DNA of 64,000 nucleotides from CAYSFW01 sp964620675 (lineage in GTDB: Bacteria > Pseudomonadota > Gammaproteobacteria > UWMA-0217), in the NCBI GenBank assembly GCA_964620675.1, contig CAZUJU010000006.1, positions 25,739 to 89,738 on the forward strand. Direction: 5' to 3'. Each line of letters opens with the position of its first letter. Within the stretch, counting starts at the first letter, position 1. Positions 53,339-62,587 of the stretch are shown piece by piece. Below the pieces are notes generated by a model that saw nothing but the letters and a program-made list of their open reading frames with translations, was not told where the DNA came from and searched no databases. The translations under genes were made by a program, and so were the position numbers.

Positions 53339-56231
53339 CGTATTCACCATCGCGCGCAAGGAACTCGCGACGCTGTTTGCGTCGCCGGCCGCATTTGTAT
53401 TCCTCGGGGTGTTCTTGCTGGCGAGCTTGTTTGTACTTTTTTGGGTGGAAACCTTTTTCGCGCGCAATATTGCCGATGCCCGGCCTTTGTTCGAGTGGAT
53501 GCCGGTGCTGCTGATTTTTCTGGTCGCGGCGCTGACGATGCGGCTTTGGAGCGAGGAGCGCCGGATGGGAACGCTCGAATTGTTGCTCACTGCGCCGGTC
53601 AATACGCTGGCGTATGTCGTGGGTAAATTCCTCGCTTGTTTGGCGCTGGTTGCGATCGCGTTGACGCTGACGTTGCCGGTGCCGGTGACCGTGGCTTTGC
53701 TCGGCCCGCTCGACTGGGGGCCGGTTTTTGGCGCTTACCTCGCGGCGCTGGTGCTCGCCGCGGCGTATATCGCGATTGGCTTGTTCGTGTCCGCCCGCAC
53801 CGATAATCAGGTCGTAAGTCTGATCGTCACGGTGCTGATTTGCGGTGTGTTCTACCTGCTCGGGGCGGAGGCGCTGACGCACCTGGTCGGTACGCGCGGG
53901 GCGGAGTGGTTTAAATTGCTGGGGAGCGGTGCCCGGTTTGAGTCGATCACCCGGGGGGTGATCGATCTGCGCGACCTCTACTATTACCTCTCGATTGTCG
54001 GCGTGTTCATGGCGCTCAATGTCTACTCGCTGGAGCGCTTGCGCTGGGCCGGCAATCCGGCGCGTTCGTCCCACACCCTCTGGCGCTGGGTGGTGGGACT
54101 TACGGTCGTGAATTTTCTCGCCGGCAATCTGTGGTTGCAGCAGATCGGCTGGGTCCGCGCCGATATCACGCAGGGACGGACGTTTTCCATTTCGGAGGCG
54201 ACCCGCGGTTATCTCGCGCAGGCGCGCGAGCCGCTGTTGATTCGCGGTTATTTCAGCGCGCGCACCCATCCGCTGCTCGCGCCGCTGGTGCCGCAGTTGC
54301 GCGATCTGATTCGGGAGTACGCGATTGCGAGCGCTGGCCGGGTGCGAGTGGAGTTTATCGATCCGCTCGAAGACCCGGCGCTCGAAGAAGAGGCGGGGCG
54401 AAAATACGGGATCAAGCCGGTCGCTTTCCAAACCACGAGCAAATATCAGGCGGCGGTCGTCAATTCATATTTCGATATCGTGGTGCAGTATGGCGATCAG
54501 CACGAGACGCTCGGTTTTCGCGATCTCATCGAGATTCAGATGCGCGGCGAAACCGATATCGACGTTGCGCTGCGCAACCCCGAGTACGACCTGACCCGCG
54601 CGATCAAGAAGGTGCTTTACGGTTACCAGGGCGGCGCCAATCCGTTCCGCAATCTGACCGCGCCGCTGACGTTCCGCGGCTTTATTTCAGGGCCGGAGCG
54701 CTTGCCGGAACCCTTGCGCGAATTGCGCGCGCAACTCGAAGCGGTGCTGGCGGAGTATCGCGCCCAGGCAGGCGACAAGCTGGTCGTGGAACTGATCGAT
54801 CCGGAGGCCGAGGGCGGTGCGCGCGCCCGCGAGCTGGAACAGCAGTACGGCTTTCGCCCGATGGCGGCAGGTCTGCTTGACCCGAATCAGTTCTGGTTCT
54901 ACATGACGCTGGAACGTGAGGGACAAGTGGAGCAGGTGCCGCTACCGGAAGAGCTCGATCCGGCCGCGCTCAAGCGCACGATCGAGGCGGCGTTGAAGCG
55001 CTTCGCGAGCGATGCGCTCAAGACGATCGCATTGCATGCGCCGGCGGTGACGCCGAATCTACCGCAGCTCGGTATGCCGGGGAGTGGCAAGCGCTTTGAG
55101 CTGCTGGAAAAGCAGCTTATGCGCAATCAGCTGGTCAAACGGGTGGACCTCGGCAACGGGCGTGTTCCGGGCGACGTTGATTTATTGTTGCTGGTGGCCC
55201 CCGAGCAGCTCGACACGCGCGCGGTATTCGCGGTCGACCAGTTTTTGATGCAGGGTGGCACCGTGGTGCTTGCGACCTCGCCCTATGGCATCCAGACCCA
55301 AGGCAGCGTGAGCGCCAAGGAATACGATTCCGGGTTGCAGGATTGGTTGACGCATCACGGCATCACGATCGAAGACCAACTGGTGCTCGATCCGCGCAAT
55401 GCCCAATTCCCGGTGCCGACGCAGCGTAATTTGGGCGGCTTCGTGGTACAGGAAATTCAATTGGTCGAATATCCGTACTTTGTCGATATTCGCGCCGACG
55501 GGATGGCGCAGGGCAATGCGCCGAGCGCGGGGATCGCGCAGGTGACCCTGAATTGGGCCTCGCCGATCACGCTGGATGGCGAACGCCATCAGGGTCGCAC
55601 GGTGACGGAGTTGTTGCACAGCTCGGCACAGGCCTGGGTTTCGGACTCACTGGTTTTGCAACCCGATTTTCAGGCTTACCGGGACTACGGCTTTCCACTC
55701 GGCGCGGAGCGCGAACGCGTGCTGTTAGGCGTGATGGTCGAGGGCCAGTTCGATTCCTATTTCAAGGATAGACCCTCGCCGTTGCTTGCCGAACCTGAAG
55801 TAGCAACAGACGATGACGTCGGCGCGACCGATTCGCCACCCGCGGTGCCGGCTCAACCGTCGTTCGCGGGTCAGATCGCGCGTTCATCCGACTCGGCGCG
55901 GATCATTCTATTCAGCTCGAATGAGTTTCTCACCGACGATATTCTCGATCTCGCCACGAGTGCGACCGGCACCCGTTATCTCAATCCGGTCGAGCTGGTG
56001 GAAAACGCCGTGGATTGGTCGCTGGAGGATCGCGGTCTGCTGACCATCCGTAGCCGTGGGCACTATTCGCGGCTGTTGTTTCCGCTCGAACGTTCCAGCC
56101 AGGTGTTGTGGGAATATCTCAACTACGCCTTCGCCGGGCTCGGTTTGTTGATCGTTTATCTAGTGCAGCGCCGGCGGCGTGCCGCGTCCGCCCGCCGCTA
56201 CGTGGAGCTGTTGCAGGCTGGGAGGGAATAA
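53331..56231 (+). CDS. ABC-2 permease fused to a GldG-like auxiliary domain
   Basis: The 966-residue protein joins two parts. The first, about residues 1-235, is a six-helix ABC-2 permease of the GldF kind (MRNVFTIARKELATLFASPAAFVFLG). The second, to about 930, is GldG-like (IRGYFSARTHPLLAPLVPQLRDL, then FLMQGGTVVLATSPYG), with a final helix (YAFAGLGLLIVYLVQ). In Bacteroidetes GldF and GldG are separate genes; in proteobacteria such fusions are common. The exported substrate is unknown here. Confidence 0.88.
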   Translation: MRNVFTIARKELATLFASPAAFVFLGVFLLASLFVLFWVETFFARNIADARPLFEWMPVLLIFLVAALTMRLWSEERRMGTLELLLTAPVNTLAYVVGKFLACLALVAIALTLTLPVPVTVALLGPLDWGPVFGAYLAALVLAAAYIAIGLFVSARTDNQVVSLIVTVLICGVFYLLGAEALTHLVGTRGAEWFKLLGSGARFESITRGVIDLRDLYYYLSIVGVFMALNVYSLERLRWAGNPARSSHTLWRWVVGLTVVNFLAGNLWLQQIGWVRADITQGRTFSISEATRGYLAQAREPLLIRGYFSARTHPLLAPLVPQLRDLIREYAIASAGRVRVEFIDPLEDPALEEEAGRKYGIKPVAFQTTSKYQAAVVNSYFDIVVQYGDQHETLGFRDLIEIQMRGETDIDVALRNPEYDLTRAIKKVLYGYQGGANPFRNLTAPLTFRGFISGPERLPEPLRELRAQLEAVLAEYRAQAGDKLVVELIDPEAEGGARARELEQQYGFRPMAAGLLDPNQFWFYMTLEREGQVEQVPLPEELDPAALKRTIEAALKRFASDALKTIALHAPAVTPNLPQLGMPGSGKRFELLEKQLMRNQLVKRVDLGNGRVPGDVDLLLLVAPEQLDTRAVFAVDQFLMQGGTVVLATSPYGIQTQGSVSAKEYDSGLQDWLTHHGITIEDQLVLDPRNAQFPVPTQRNLGGFVVQEIQLVEYPYFVDIRADGMAQGNAPSAGIAQVTLNWASPITLDGERHQGRTVTELLHSSAQAWVSDSLVLQPDFQAYRDYGFPLGAERERVLLGVMVEGQFDSYFKDRPSPLLAEPEVATDDDVGATDSPPAVPAQPSFAGQIARSSDSARIILFSSNEFLTDDILDLATSATGTRYLNPVELVENAVDWSLEDRGLLTIRSRGHYSRLLFPLERSSQVLWEYLNYAFAGLGLLIVYLVQRRRRAASARRYVELLQAGRE

Positions 56232-56234
56232 ACG

Positions 56235-57188
56235 ATGAAATCTGCATTGTTTCTTCTTGTCCTTCTGCTCGGCGCACAACTTGGTCTGGCATGGTATTTG
56301 ACGTTGCGCGAGCCGACGGCGGGTGTGCACGACGCCGAGGCGCGGCTATTCGCGCTGGCGGCGGACGAAATCGACCGGATCTCGATCGAGGAACCGGAAC
56401 GTCCCCCGCTCGAACTGGTGCGGCAGGGTAACGTCTGGCGCTTGCCGCAGTTCCACGATTTTCCGATTACGAGCCAGCGCGTGTCGCAGTTCATGGATTC
56501 GCTTGCGCAGCTCAAGCGCGGCTGGCCGGTGGCGACCAGCGCTGATGCCGCCGAGCGTTTCAAAACGACCGATTCGGAGTACGTGCGGCGTATCAGTTTT
56601 TTCGCCGGAGAGGCGGTTCGTGCGCGCCTCTATTTTGGCTCGTCACCCGGTTTTCGCCAAAGCCACGCACGCGTAGACGGCGAGCACGCAGTCTACGCAC
56701 TGGCGTTCAACAGCTTCGACGCCTCGACCGGCGCCGAGGACTGGATCGATCGCGATTTGCTCAAGCTCGACGCGAGCAAGATCGACGCGATCCAGCTCGG
56801 CGAAATCGCGCTTCAACGCAGCGCCGAGGGCTGGACGCTCGCCGCGCGCGCGGACGACGAAACGCCGCAATCCGGCGCGATTGCGCACCTGGTCGAGCGA
56901 ATCGCCGACCAGACCTTTATGGAAGTGCTGGGTCGCGACGAGCACGCTGATTACGGGCTACATGATCCGAAATTGCAGATTGACTTGATCCTTGCTGGGC
57001 AAGTAATCGCGCTTCGCTACGGCCAACCGGAAAACGCCAGTTATTACGTGTTGAAATCTTCGGCGCATCCGTTTTACTTCAAGCTCGCGGAGTTATCCGT
57101 GGAGCGGCTTCGCAAGGCCGAGCGCGCGGACTTGATCGAAAAGCCCGCGCCCGACACCGTGCCGACGGACGAAACGCGCGACAAATAA
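56235..57188 (+). CDS. DUF4340 domain protein
   Basis: The 317-residue protein has an N-terminal helix (about 3-20, LFLLVLLLGAQLGLAWYL) and a DUF4340 body. The body has repeated beta-type segments (ADEIDRISIEEPER, LVRQGNVWRLPQF, QSHARVDGEHAVYALAF). DUF4340 proteins regularly follow GldG-like permeases. The gene starts three bases after the permease stop, so the three genes form one operon. The function is unknown. Confidence 0.8.
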   Translation: MKSALFLLVLLLGAQLGLAWYLTLREPTAGVHDAEARLFALAADEIDRISIEEPERPPLELVRQGNVWRLPQFHDFPITSQRVSQFMDSLAQLKRGWPVATSADAAERFKTTDSEYVRRISFFAGEAVRARLYFGSSPGFRQSHARVDGEHAVYALAFNSFDASTGAEDWIDRDLLKLDASKIDAIQLGEIALQRSAEGWTLAARADDETPQSGAIAHLVERIADQTFMEVLGRDEHADYGLHDPKLQIDLILAGQVIALRYGQPENASYYVLKSSAHPFYFKLAELSVERLRKAERADLIEKPAPDTVPTDETRDK

Positions 57189-57358
57189 GACCCCGACACC
57201 ACTCCCGCGCTGCGCGGTTCAGACCCTAACCGCCGCACCGCGAGACGCCAAGCCGGGTGATCAAGCCACCGCACAACGGCCTGATCACTCGGGGAGCGCG
57301 TGCCACTGCGCCCGAAAGGTGTCGGGGTTGTCGTTGCCCCGCGTGGTCTCGCAATCGC

Positions 57359-58090
57359 TCAGACCTCCTCAGCAATGATCGCGTCGAACAACTCCTGTGA
57401 AATGAACTGCGGCGTGTAGGTCATGCCCTTCGCCGTCAATTGGCGAATAAAGGCGCGCATGTGATTGCGCGATCCGGCGAGCAGGTGATCGTACACGGTC
57501 AGGATATCGGCGTTATCGATTTGTGCTTTTTCCGCTTCGATATCGCGAATATCGAGGTCTTCGATTTCCGCGCCGACCAGCAATGCATCCACCAGACTGA
57601 GTTGTACCCGCGCGGTATACACGTCGTACGCGGCCTGCAGGGCGGGGTTGGTGAATTCGCCCGGGATGCCGGTCGCGGGGTCGGGTATTTCATAGCGCTC
57701 GAGCAACAGTTTGACCGCGGCGGTGTGGCTGCTTTCGCTTGCCGCGATATTGGTGAACATCCGCTGCGACCACTTCGAATAGGCGAGCACGTAGACATCG
57801 TGCGCGAGTTTTTCCTCCTCGCGCATAAATTGCAGGCTGGCGGCTTCTTCCGCACTGAGTGCTTCGATCGGTAATGCGTTCACGGTTTGCGCCAGCGCGT
57901 CGAGATCGAGACTGGAAACATCGCCGGTCACACTGTCCGCACTGTCGGCGGGGGTTGCGGTGCTCTGCGTGTCTGCCGCGGGCAGTGCCGCGAGCGCGTC
58001 GGCGACGAGAGAGTCCGAATCGTTGCAACCGATCAGAAGCGCGCTGCCGAGCAGCAGGGGCAGGAGGGTTTTCAGTGGTGTGTGTTTCAT
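57359..58090 (-). CDS. DUF2202 ferritin-like protein, lipoprotein
   Basis: The 243-residue protein starts with a lipoprotein signal (LLIGC, cysteine at 22) and an Ala/Asp/Thr/Ser-rich linker. A ferritin-like helical domain follows (about 85-240) with MREEEKLAHDVY, ESSHTAAVK and SRNHMRAFI, where Glu/His residues could bind metal. DUF2202 is a ferritin-like superfamily member of unknown role. It lies 82 bases downstream of the small secreted protein gene, in the same direction. Confidence 0.85.
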   Translation of the reverse strand: MKHTPLKTLLPLLLGSALLIGCNDSDSLVADALAALPAADTQSTATPADSADSVTGDVSSLDLDALAQTVNALPIEALSAEEAASLQFMREEEKLAHDVYVLAYSKWSQRMFTNIAASESSHTAAVKLLLERYEIPDPATGIPGEFTNPALQAAYDVYTARVQLSLVDALLVGAEIEDLDIRDIEAEKAQIDNADILTVYDHLLAGSRNHMRAFIRQLTAKGMTYTPQFISQELFDAIIAEEV

Positions 58091-58172
58091 GACTTCATCT
58101 TCATGCAGCTAGGAAAGGCGGGAATGGCGCCGCGCCGGTGGGGACGGCGCGGCGCCGTTTAGGAAATCGGCG

Positions 58173-58517
58173 TCAGCGTCCGCCGCGGCCTTGACCACCG
58201 CCGCCGGCGCTCATCCCGGCCCCGGCTCCGCCGTATTGATGGCGGTTCTGGTTCTCGTGCCGATATTGCTGCGGGGTTTGCGTGCCGTTACCGCCAACGC
58301 TGCCGTCACGAACGCGATCGACTTCGCGTAAACGCAGACGGTCTTGCGTCGCCTCGGTGGGCGCGCCAGAGGCCTGATCGCGAGCCTGTTGGTGAATCTG
58401 CTCCTGTAGTTGGGTGGTCTCGCCACTGGGTGCAGTGCTCGGGTCGTCGGCGGCCAACGCGCCGCCGATCAGCATGAGGGTGGTGACGGTGATGACCGGG
58501 ATCGTTTTGTTCAACAT
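58173..58517 (-). CDS. Small secreted Gln/Gly-rich protein
   Basis: The 114-residue protein has a signal peptide (about 1-22, cleavage after ALA). It continues with a low-complexity body rich in Gln, Arg and Gly (QLQEQIHQQARDQASGAPTE, then GGAGAGMSAGGGGQGRGGR). No domain is recognised and the mature part is likely disordered. It is followed by the DUF2202 gene and is divergent from the DUF6502 gene. Confidence 0.65.
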   Translation of the reverse strand: MLNKTIPVITVTTLMLIGGALAADDPSTAPSGETTQLQEQIHQQARDQASGAPTEATQDRLRLREVDRVRDGSVGGNGTQTPQQYRHENQNRHQYGGAGAGMSAGGGGQGRGGR

Positions 58518-58702
58518 CGCAGTTACTCCTTGAAATCTATGAAATCGGTGCGCCTCCGCATTTGTGCCGAGGGGCGCGTGGTTTCATCCTTATGGCTATT
58601 GCGTGGGAATGTTTCCCACTTGCGCCAACGATACGTGGGAAATTTGCACACGTCAACCGCTCGGGTCATAATGGGCCGAGATTTAACACGCAACGGCCTG
58701 AG

Positions 58703-59551
58703 ATGACCTGTGCCAGTCCGACCCCCAGCCTGATCGACGCGTTGCTGCGCGCGTTGCGCCCGTTGGTGCGCCTGATGCTGGCGCGCGGCGTGAGCTACCC
58801 GATGCTGAGCGAGCACTTGAAACGGCTGTTCGTCGAGGTGGCGGAACAGGATTTTCGGCTCGATGGCAAGGAGAACACCGACAGTCGGGTGAGTTTGATC
58901 ACCGGGGTGCATCGCAAGGACGTGCGACGGCTGCGGGGCGGCGCGGACGCGGCGGCCGAAGCGATGCCGGAGTCGGTTTCGCTCGGCGGGCAGTTGGTAG
59001 CATTGTGGCTCGGGCGTGCGCCGTTCCACGACGGAGAAGGGCGGCCGCTGCCGTTGCCGCGGCTTGCCAGCGCGGGGGGCGAGGCTTCGTTTGAAGCGCT
59101 GGTCGGACGGGTCAGCAAGGATATTCGCTCGCGCGCGGTGCTGGATGAGTGGCTCCGGCTCGGGGTGGTGCAGATCGATGCGCGGGATCGGGTGGTGCTC
59201 CAGACCGATGCCTTTGTGCCCCAGGGCGATAGCGCGGAAAAGGCGTTCTATTTTGGCCATAACCTGCACGATCACGCCGCCGCCGCGACGCACAATCTGC
59301 TCGGCGGACAACCCCCGTGGCTGGAGCGCTGCGTGTATTACAACGCCTTGGCGCCGGCCAGTATCGCGCGCTTGCACGGCCAGGCGCACGCACTCGGGAC
59401 GCAGGTGCTACAAGCCCTGAGCCAAACCGCGGCAGAATGCCAGCAGCAGGATCGCGTCGATGTGGCACTGCCAGCGCAGCGATTTACCTGCGGCATCTAT
59501 TTCTACGGCGAGCCAGACGCGCCGCACCCAACCCCGGAGGTCAACCCATGA
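58703..59551 (+). CDS. DUF6502 family protein
   Basis: The 282-residue protein begins like DUF6502 members (LIDALLRALRPLVRLMLARGVSYPMLSEHLKRLFVEVAE, then SRVSLITGVHRKDVRRLR), which resembles a helix-turn-helix. A C-terminal region of unknown fold follows, so it may be a regulator. I chose the ATG at 58703, because earlier in-frame codons are not family-like. Its stop overlaps the next gene by four bases, and it is divergent from the small secreted protein gene. Confidence 0.82.
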   Translation: MTCASPTPSLIDALLRALRPLVRLMLARGVSYPMLSEHLKRLFVEVAEQDFRLDGKENTDSRVSLITGVHRKDVRRLRGGADAAAEAMPESVSLGGQLVALWLGRAPFHDGEGRPLPLPRLASAGGEASFEALVGRVSKDIRSRAVLDEWLRLGVVQIDARDRVVLQTDAFVPQGDSAEKAFYFGHNLHDHAAAATHNLLGGQPPWLERCVYYNALAPASIARLHGQAHALGTQVLQALSQTAAECQQQDRVDVALPAQRFTCGIYFYGEPDAPHPTPEVNP

Positions 59552-60822
59552 CGCGCCACAACTTCGCTCCGTTGTTACTGCTGAGCCTGGTCGGGAGCGC
59601 GTTCGCCCCCGTGCAGGCGGCCTGCGTCGAACCGACCGGCGGGATCGGCGGGACCGGCAACAGCACCGCCGCAGAAGAACGCGGCGGGATCGGTGGCACC
59701 GGCCTGGGCGTCCCCGGCGCGGGTGGCGGGATCGGTGGCACCGGTCGCGAGGCGGACAGCCTCGGCGTGGTCGGCATGATCACCGGCTTCGGCAGCGTCT
59801 GCGTCAGTGGCGTGAAGGTCGAGTTCGATGCCGCCACGCGGGTTGAAATCAATCGGGTGGCGGGCGATCTGGCGCAACTCGCGCTGGGGCAGGTAGTCGC
59901 GATCGAAGCCGACACGGCGACCGCGCGCCCGGTTGCGCGCACCGTTCAGGTCATTCACGAACTCGAAGGGCCGATCACCGCGAGCGCGGTCGCCGCGGGG
60001 ATGATTCAGGTCATGCGTCAGCCGATCCGGGTCGATGCCGAGACCTATCTCGGTGGCGTCGAGGCCTTGAACGGACTCACCTCCGGGCGGTTTGTGCGCG
60101 TCAGCGGTTTTCGCGATGCCAGCGGCGAAGTGGTGGCGACCCGAATCGATGTCGCCGACGTGGCCAGTGACGCGAGTGTCATCGGGCCGCTACGCAAGGA
60201 CGTGGCGAGCGCCGGGGTGACAGTCGCCGGTCTGACGGTCGAGTTCGGCGGCGAGTCGGCGCGCGAGGAAGGCGACGTGCTGGTGCGCGGTCGCTGGGAC
60301 GGCCAGCGCCTGGTCGACGCGACCCGCCACGATTACCCGGTGCGGCTGCTCGTCGAACGGGTGCGGCGGGTCGTCGTCGAGGGGTTTGTGCTGAGCCCGC
60401 CCGGCGTGGGCAGCGTGCGCATCGGCGGAATCGAACTCGACGACGAACTCGCGACCGCCGCGAGCGCCGAGACCCTCCGCCTCGGCGCGCGCGTGGTCCT
60501 CAGCGGCCACGTCGATGGCGACCGCCGAATCGTTCCGGCGCGGATCGAGCCGTCCACCCGCGCAATCGAACGCACCGGCGGGCGCGGCAGCGCTGATCAA
60601 CGTGCCGTGCCGCGCGGCCCCGCGGCCGCGGCACACGACGGCGCCGCGCAATCCACCGGCGGGCTTAACCAAACTGAAGAAAACCCGCCATCCGGCGCGC
60701 CGGAACCGCGCGACAGCGATCGCCCAAGCGATGGACGCGCGTCGCAACGCGGCTTGGGTGGCGCCGAGCGGATCGAACGTCCGGGCCGTGTGGAACGCCC
60801 CGAGCGCCAGGGTCGGCAATAA
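59548..60822 (+). CDS. DUF5666 domain protein, secreted
   Basis: The 424-residue protein has a signal peptide (about 1-24), then three GGIGGTG repeats (residues 32-66). It continues with repeated beta-barrel-like units of the DUF5666 kind (VGMITGFGSVCVSGVKVEFD, VIGPLRKDVASAGVTVAGLT, VEGFVLSPPGVGSVRIGG). The last 70 residues are charged and Arg/Gly/Pro-rich, likely disordered. It overlaps the DUF6502 gene by four bases (ATGA). Function is unknown. Confidence 0.82.
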   Translation: MTRHNFAPLLLLSLVGSAFAPVQAACVEPTGGIGGTGNSTAAEERGGIGGTGLGVPGAGGGIGGTGREADSLGVVGMITGFGSVCVSGVKVEFDAATRVEINRVAGDLAQLALGQVVAIEADTATARPVARTVQVIHELEGPITASAVAAGMIQVMRQPIRVDAETYLGGVEALNGLTSGRFVRVSGFRDASGEVVATRIDVADVASDASVIGPLRKDVASAGVTVAGLTVEFGGESAREEGDVLVRGRWDGQRLVDATRHDYPVRLLVERVRRVVVEGFVLSPPGVGSVRIGGIELDDELATAASAETLRLGARVVLSGHVDGDRRIVPARIEPSTRAIERTGGRGSADQRAVPRGPAAAAHDGAAQSTGGLNQTEENPPSGAPEPRDSDRPSDGRASQRGLGGAERIERPGRVERPERQGRQ

Positions 60823-60860
60823 TCGGGTCCGCGCGCGAGCCGAGGCTTCGCGCGCAGCCC

Positions 60861-61640
60861 ATGGATAACATGGCCGTTATGAAAGGACGCTGCCGTGTAC
60901 TGCTGCTGCTCGCGCTGGTCTGGGTGCGGGCCGAAGCCGAACCCGACCGATTCGGATTCAGCCTCGGCGCCGAATACACCACCGGCGACTACGGCCTGAC
61001 CCGCGCCACCGAAGTCTGGCAGCTGCCGCTTACCCTCAGTTACACCCACGGCCGCGCCCTGATCAAGCTCGGCTTGAGCTGGCTCGACGTCAGCGGACCC
61101 GCCCACGTGATCGACGGAATTGCGACGACGAATCAACGCCGTCGAGCGCCCACCGCCGTCTCCGGACCCGGCGATGTCACCGTCGCTGCCAGCTACGCCG
61201 TGCACGACGATCGCGCGACCAGCTGGCTCGTCGACCTCACCGGCAAAGTGAAGCTTGGGCTTGCGGACGCCGAACGCGGGCTCGGCACCGGCGAAAACGA
61301 CTACACCGTGCAGCTCGACTTCAACTCGAGCCGCGGCCGCTGGCAACGCTTCGCCACCCTCGGCTGGAGACAGATGGGCGACAGCCCCACCCTCGACTAC
61401 CGCGACCGCTGGCTCGGCGGTCTCGGCGCCACCTACACCTACGCTCCGCGCACCCAACTCGGCGCCAGTTGGGACTACCGCCAGCCGGTGCTCGCCGACG
61501 GCGCGGCACTTAGCGAACTGACGTTGTTCGCGAGCCTCCCGCTCGACCCGCGCTGGAAGCTGCAACCCTACCTGATGCGTGGATTTACCGACGCAAGCAG
61601 CGAGTGGGGCGCGGGCATTGGGGTCGCTGCGCGGTTTTGA
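60861..61640 (+). CDS. Predicted outer-membrane beta-barrel protein
   Basis: The 259-residue protein has a signal peptide and alternating hydrophobic/polar strands (FGFSLGAEYTTGDYGLTR, WQLPLTLSYTHGRALIKLGLSWLD, WQRFATLGWRQMGDSPTLDY). It ends in a C-terminal phenylalanine, as expected for a BAM-assembled barrel. The third in-frame ATG, at 60879, gives the better signal peptide (MKGRCRVLLLLALVWVRAEA). It follows the DUF5666 gene by 38 bases and is probably co-transcribed. No substrate can be named. Confidence 0.7.
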   Translation: MDNMAVMKGRCRVLLLLALVWVRAEAEPDRFGFSLGAEYTTGDYGLTRATEVWQLPLTLSYTHGRALIKLGLSWLDVSGPAHVIDGIATTNQRRRAPTAVSGPGDVTVAASYAVHDDRATSWLVDLTGKVKLGLADAERGLGTGENDYTVQLDFNSSRGRWQRFATLGWRQMGDSPTLDYRDRWLGGLGATYTYAPRTQLGASWDYRQPVLADGAALSELTLFASLPLDPRWKLQPYLMRGFTDASSEWGAGIGVAARF

Positions 61641-61688
61641 GCGGGCAGGGCGCTGGCAGGTGCCCGACTTCGCCGCTCGCGAACCGCC

Positions 61689-61895
61689 TCAATCGTCGTC
61701 CGCTTGACCGAACGGCGGGTGGATGGGTAAGGCGTTGACCTCGGTTCTCAGGCGCAACATCGCTGTCCATAGTTCATTGACACCGACGAAGCTCAGCTGT
61801 GTGTTTCCTTCGGGGGCCTGCACCGTTCCGACGACGGTGGCCGGGTTCTCCTGGTCGCACCGGTATACCCTTACGATGTAACTTTGCTCGCTCAC
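61689..61895 (-). CDS. Small protein of unknown function
   Basis: The 68-residue frame starts with GTG and encodes a compact, non-repetitive sequence (SYIVRVYRCDQENPATVVGTVQ, then VNELWTAMLRLRTEV) with mixed hydrophobic and polar residues typical of a real small protein. Similar short proteins occur in other gammaproteobacteria, in my memory, without a known role. There is no clear ribosome site. Confidence 0.5.
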   Translation of the reverse strand: MSEQSYIVRVYRCDQENPATVVGTVQAPEGNTQLSFVGVNELWTAMLRLRTEVNALPIHPPFGQADDD

Positions 61896-62024
61896 CCAAT
61901 GTTGTCCCGTAAGTAAATTACGATTGCTCTTTTTATAGACCGCGAAAACTAACGAATTACTTACTCCCGAATGGCGCTCAGGATGCGCCTGATGGGTTCG
62001 ACCTCCTCGATAAAGGCGAGAATC

Positions 62025-62330
62025 CTAGATTCCTCGGTTGACCGCTCGTTTGGGTACGTAGCGTGCTGTATTCGCGAAAATTCCGTAGTGAATTCAGCTA
62101 CACCTTCCGAGTGCACGCGCTACGTGCCCGAGTGCACGGCCTTCGGGGCGCATGGCTGCGTTGCAACTCCTTGGAATGGAACAACCATTCCGCGTCGTTG
62201 CGCGTTGCGAACACCCTCCTTGGCGTTCGCCCTTCGGGCCAGCCTGCGGCGGTCCAAATCCGCTCCTGGCGGATTTGTTCTCCGCACCCCGAATACCGCG
62301 CACTCGGGAACGTCCAACCGAGGATTCTAG
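62025..62330 (+). repeat. Short element with terminal inverted repeats, copy 2 (MITE-like)
   Basis: The element is 306 bp and is nearly identical over most of its length to the copy at 35326-35561, read on the opposite strand. Its ends are CTAGATTCCTCGGTTGAC at the left and, on the opposite strand, CTAGAATCCTCGGTTGGAC at the right. AATC stands on both sides. It carries about 75 extra bases (around 62207-62285) absent from copy 1. A frame running through it is shared with copy 1. Confidence 0.75.
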
Positions 62331-62495
62331 AATCCTCGGCACGGCGAGGGCGTCGCTGGGGCGAATTCGGGGCGAGAGATACGGATCCGCACGCTGATGG
62401 GCGAGTCGGAGCGGCCTTCCGACGACAATGACCGACGCCGAACAGGCAAGAGTGACCGTTGCGAGCCGCCGAAGAGGTGGTTTATTCTGCCTATG

Positions 62496-62578
62496 CTCTC
62501 GGCGAGTTCCCGCGCTGTGACCAAACGTTTGTTCCGCAAAATTTGCACAAGCTGAAACAAACGGTCGGCACGGCGCAT
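62496..62578 (-). pseudogene. N-terminal fragment of a YafY-type (WYL) transcriptional regulator
   Basis: The minus-strand frame starts with RRADRLFQLVQILRNKRLVTARELAE, the typical beginning of YafY/WYL-domain regulators. After residue 27 the family sequence ends and unrelated codons follow. The rest of the regulator, including the WYL domain, is missing. It is located nine bases downstream of the VOC-protein gene on the same strand, a common pairing. Truncation coincides with the region next to the repeat copy. Confidence 0.7.
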
Positions 62579-62587
62579 GGAAACACC

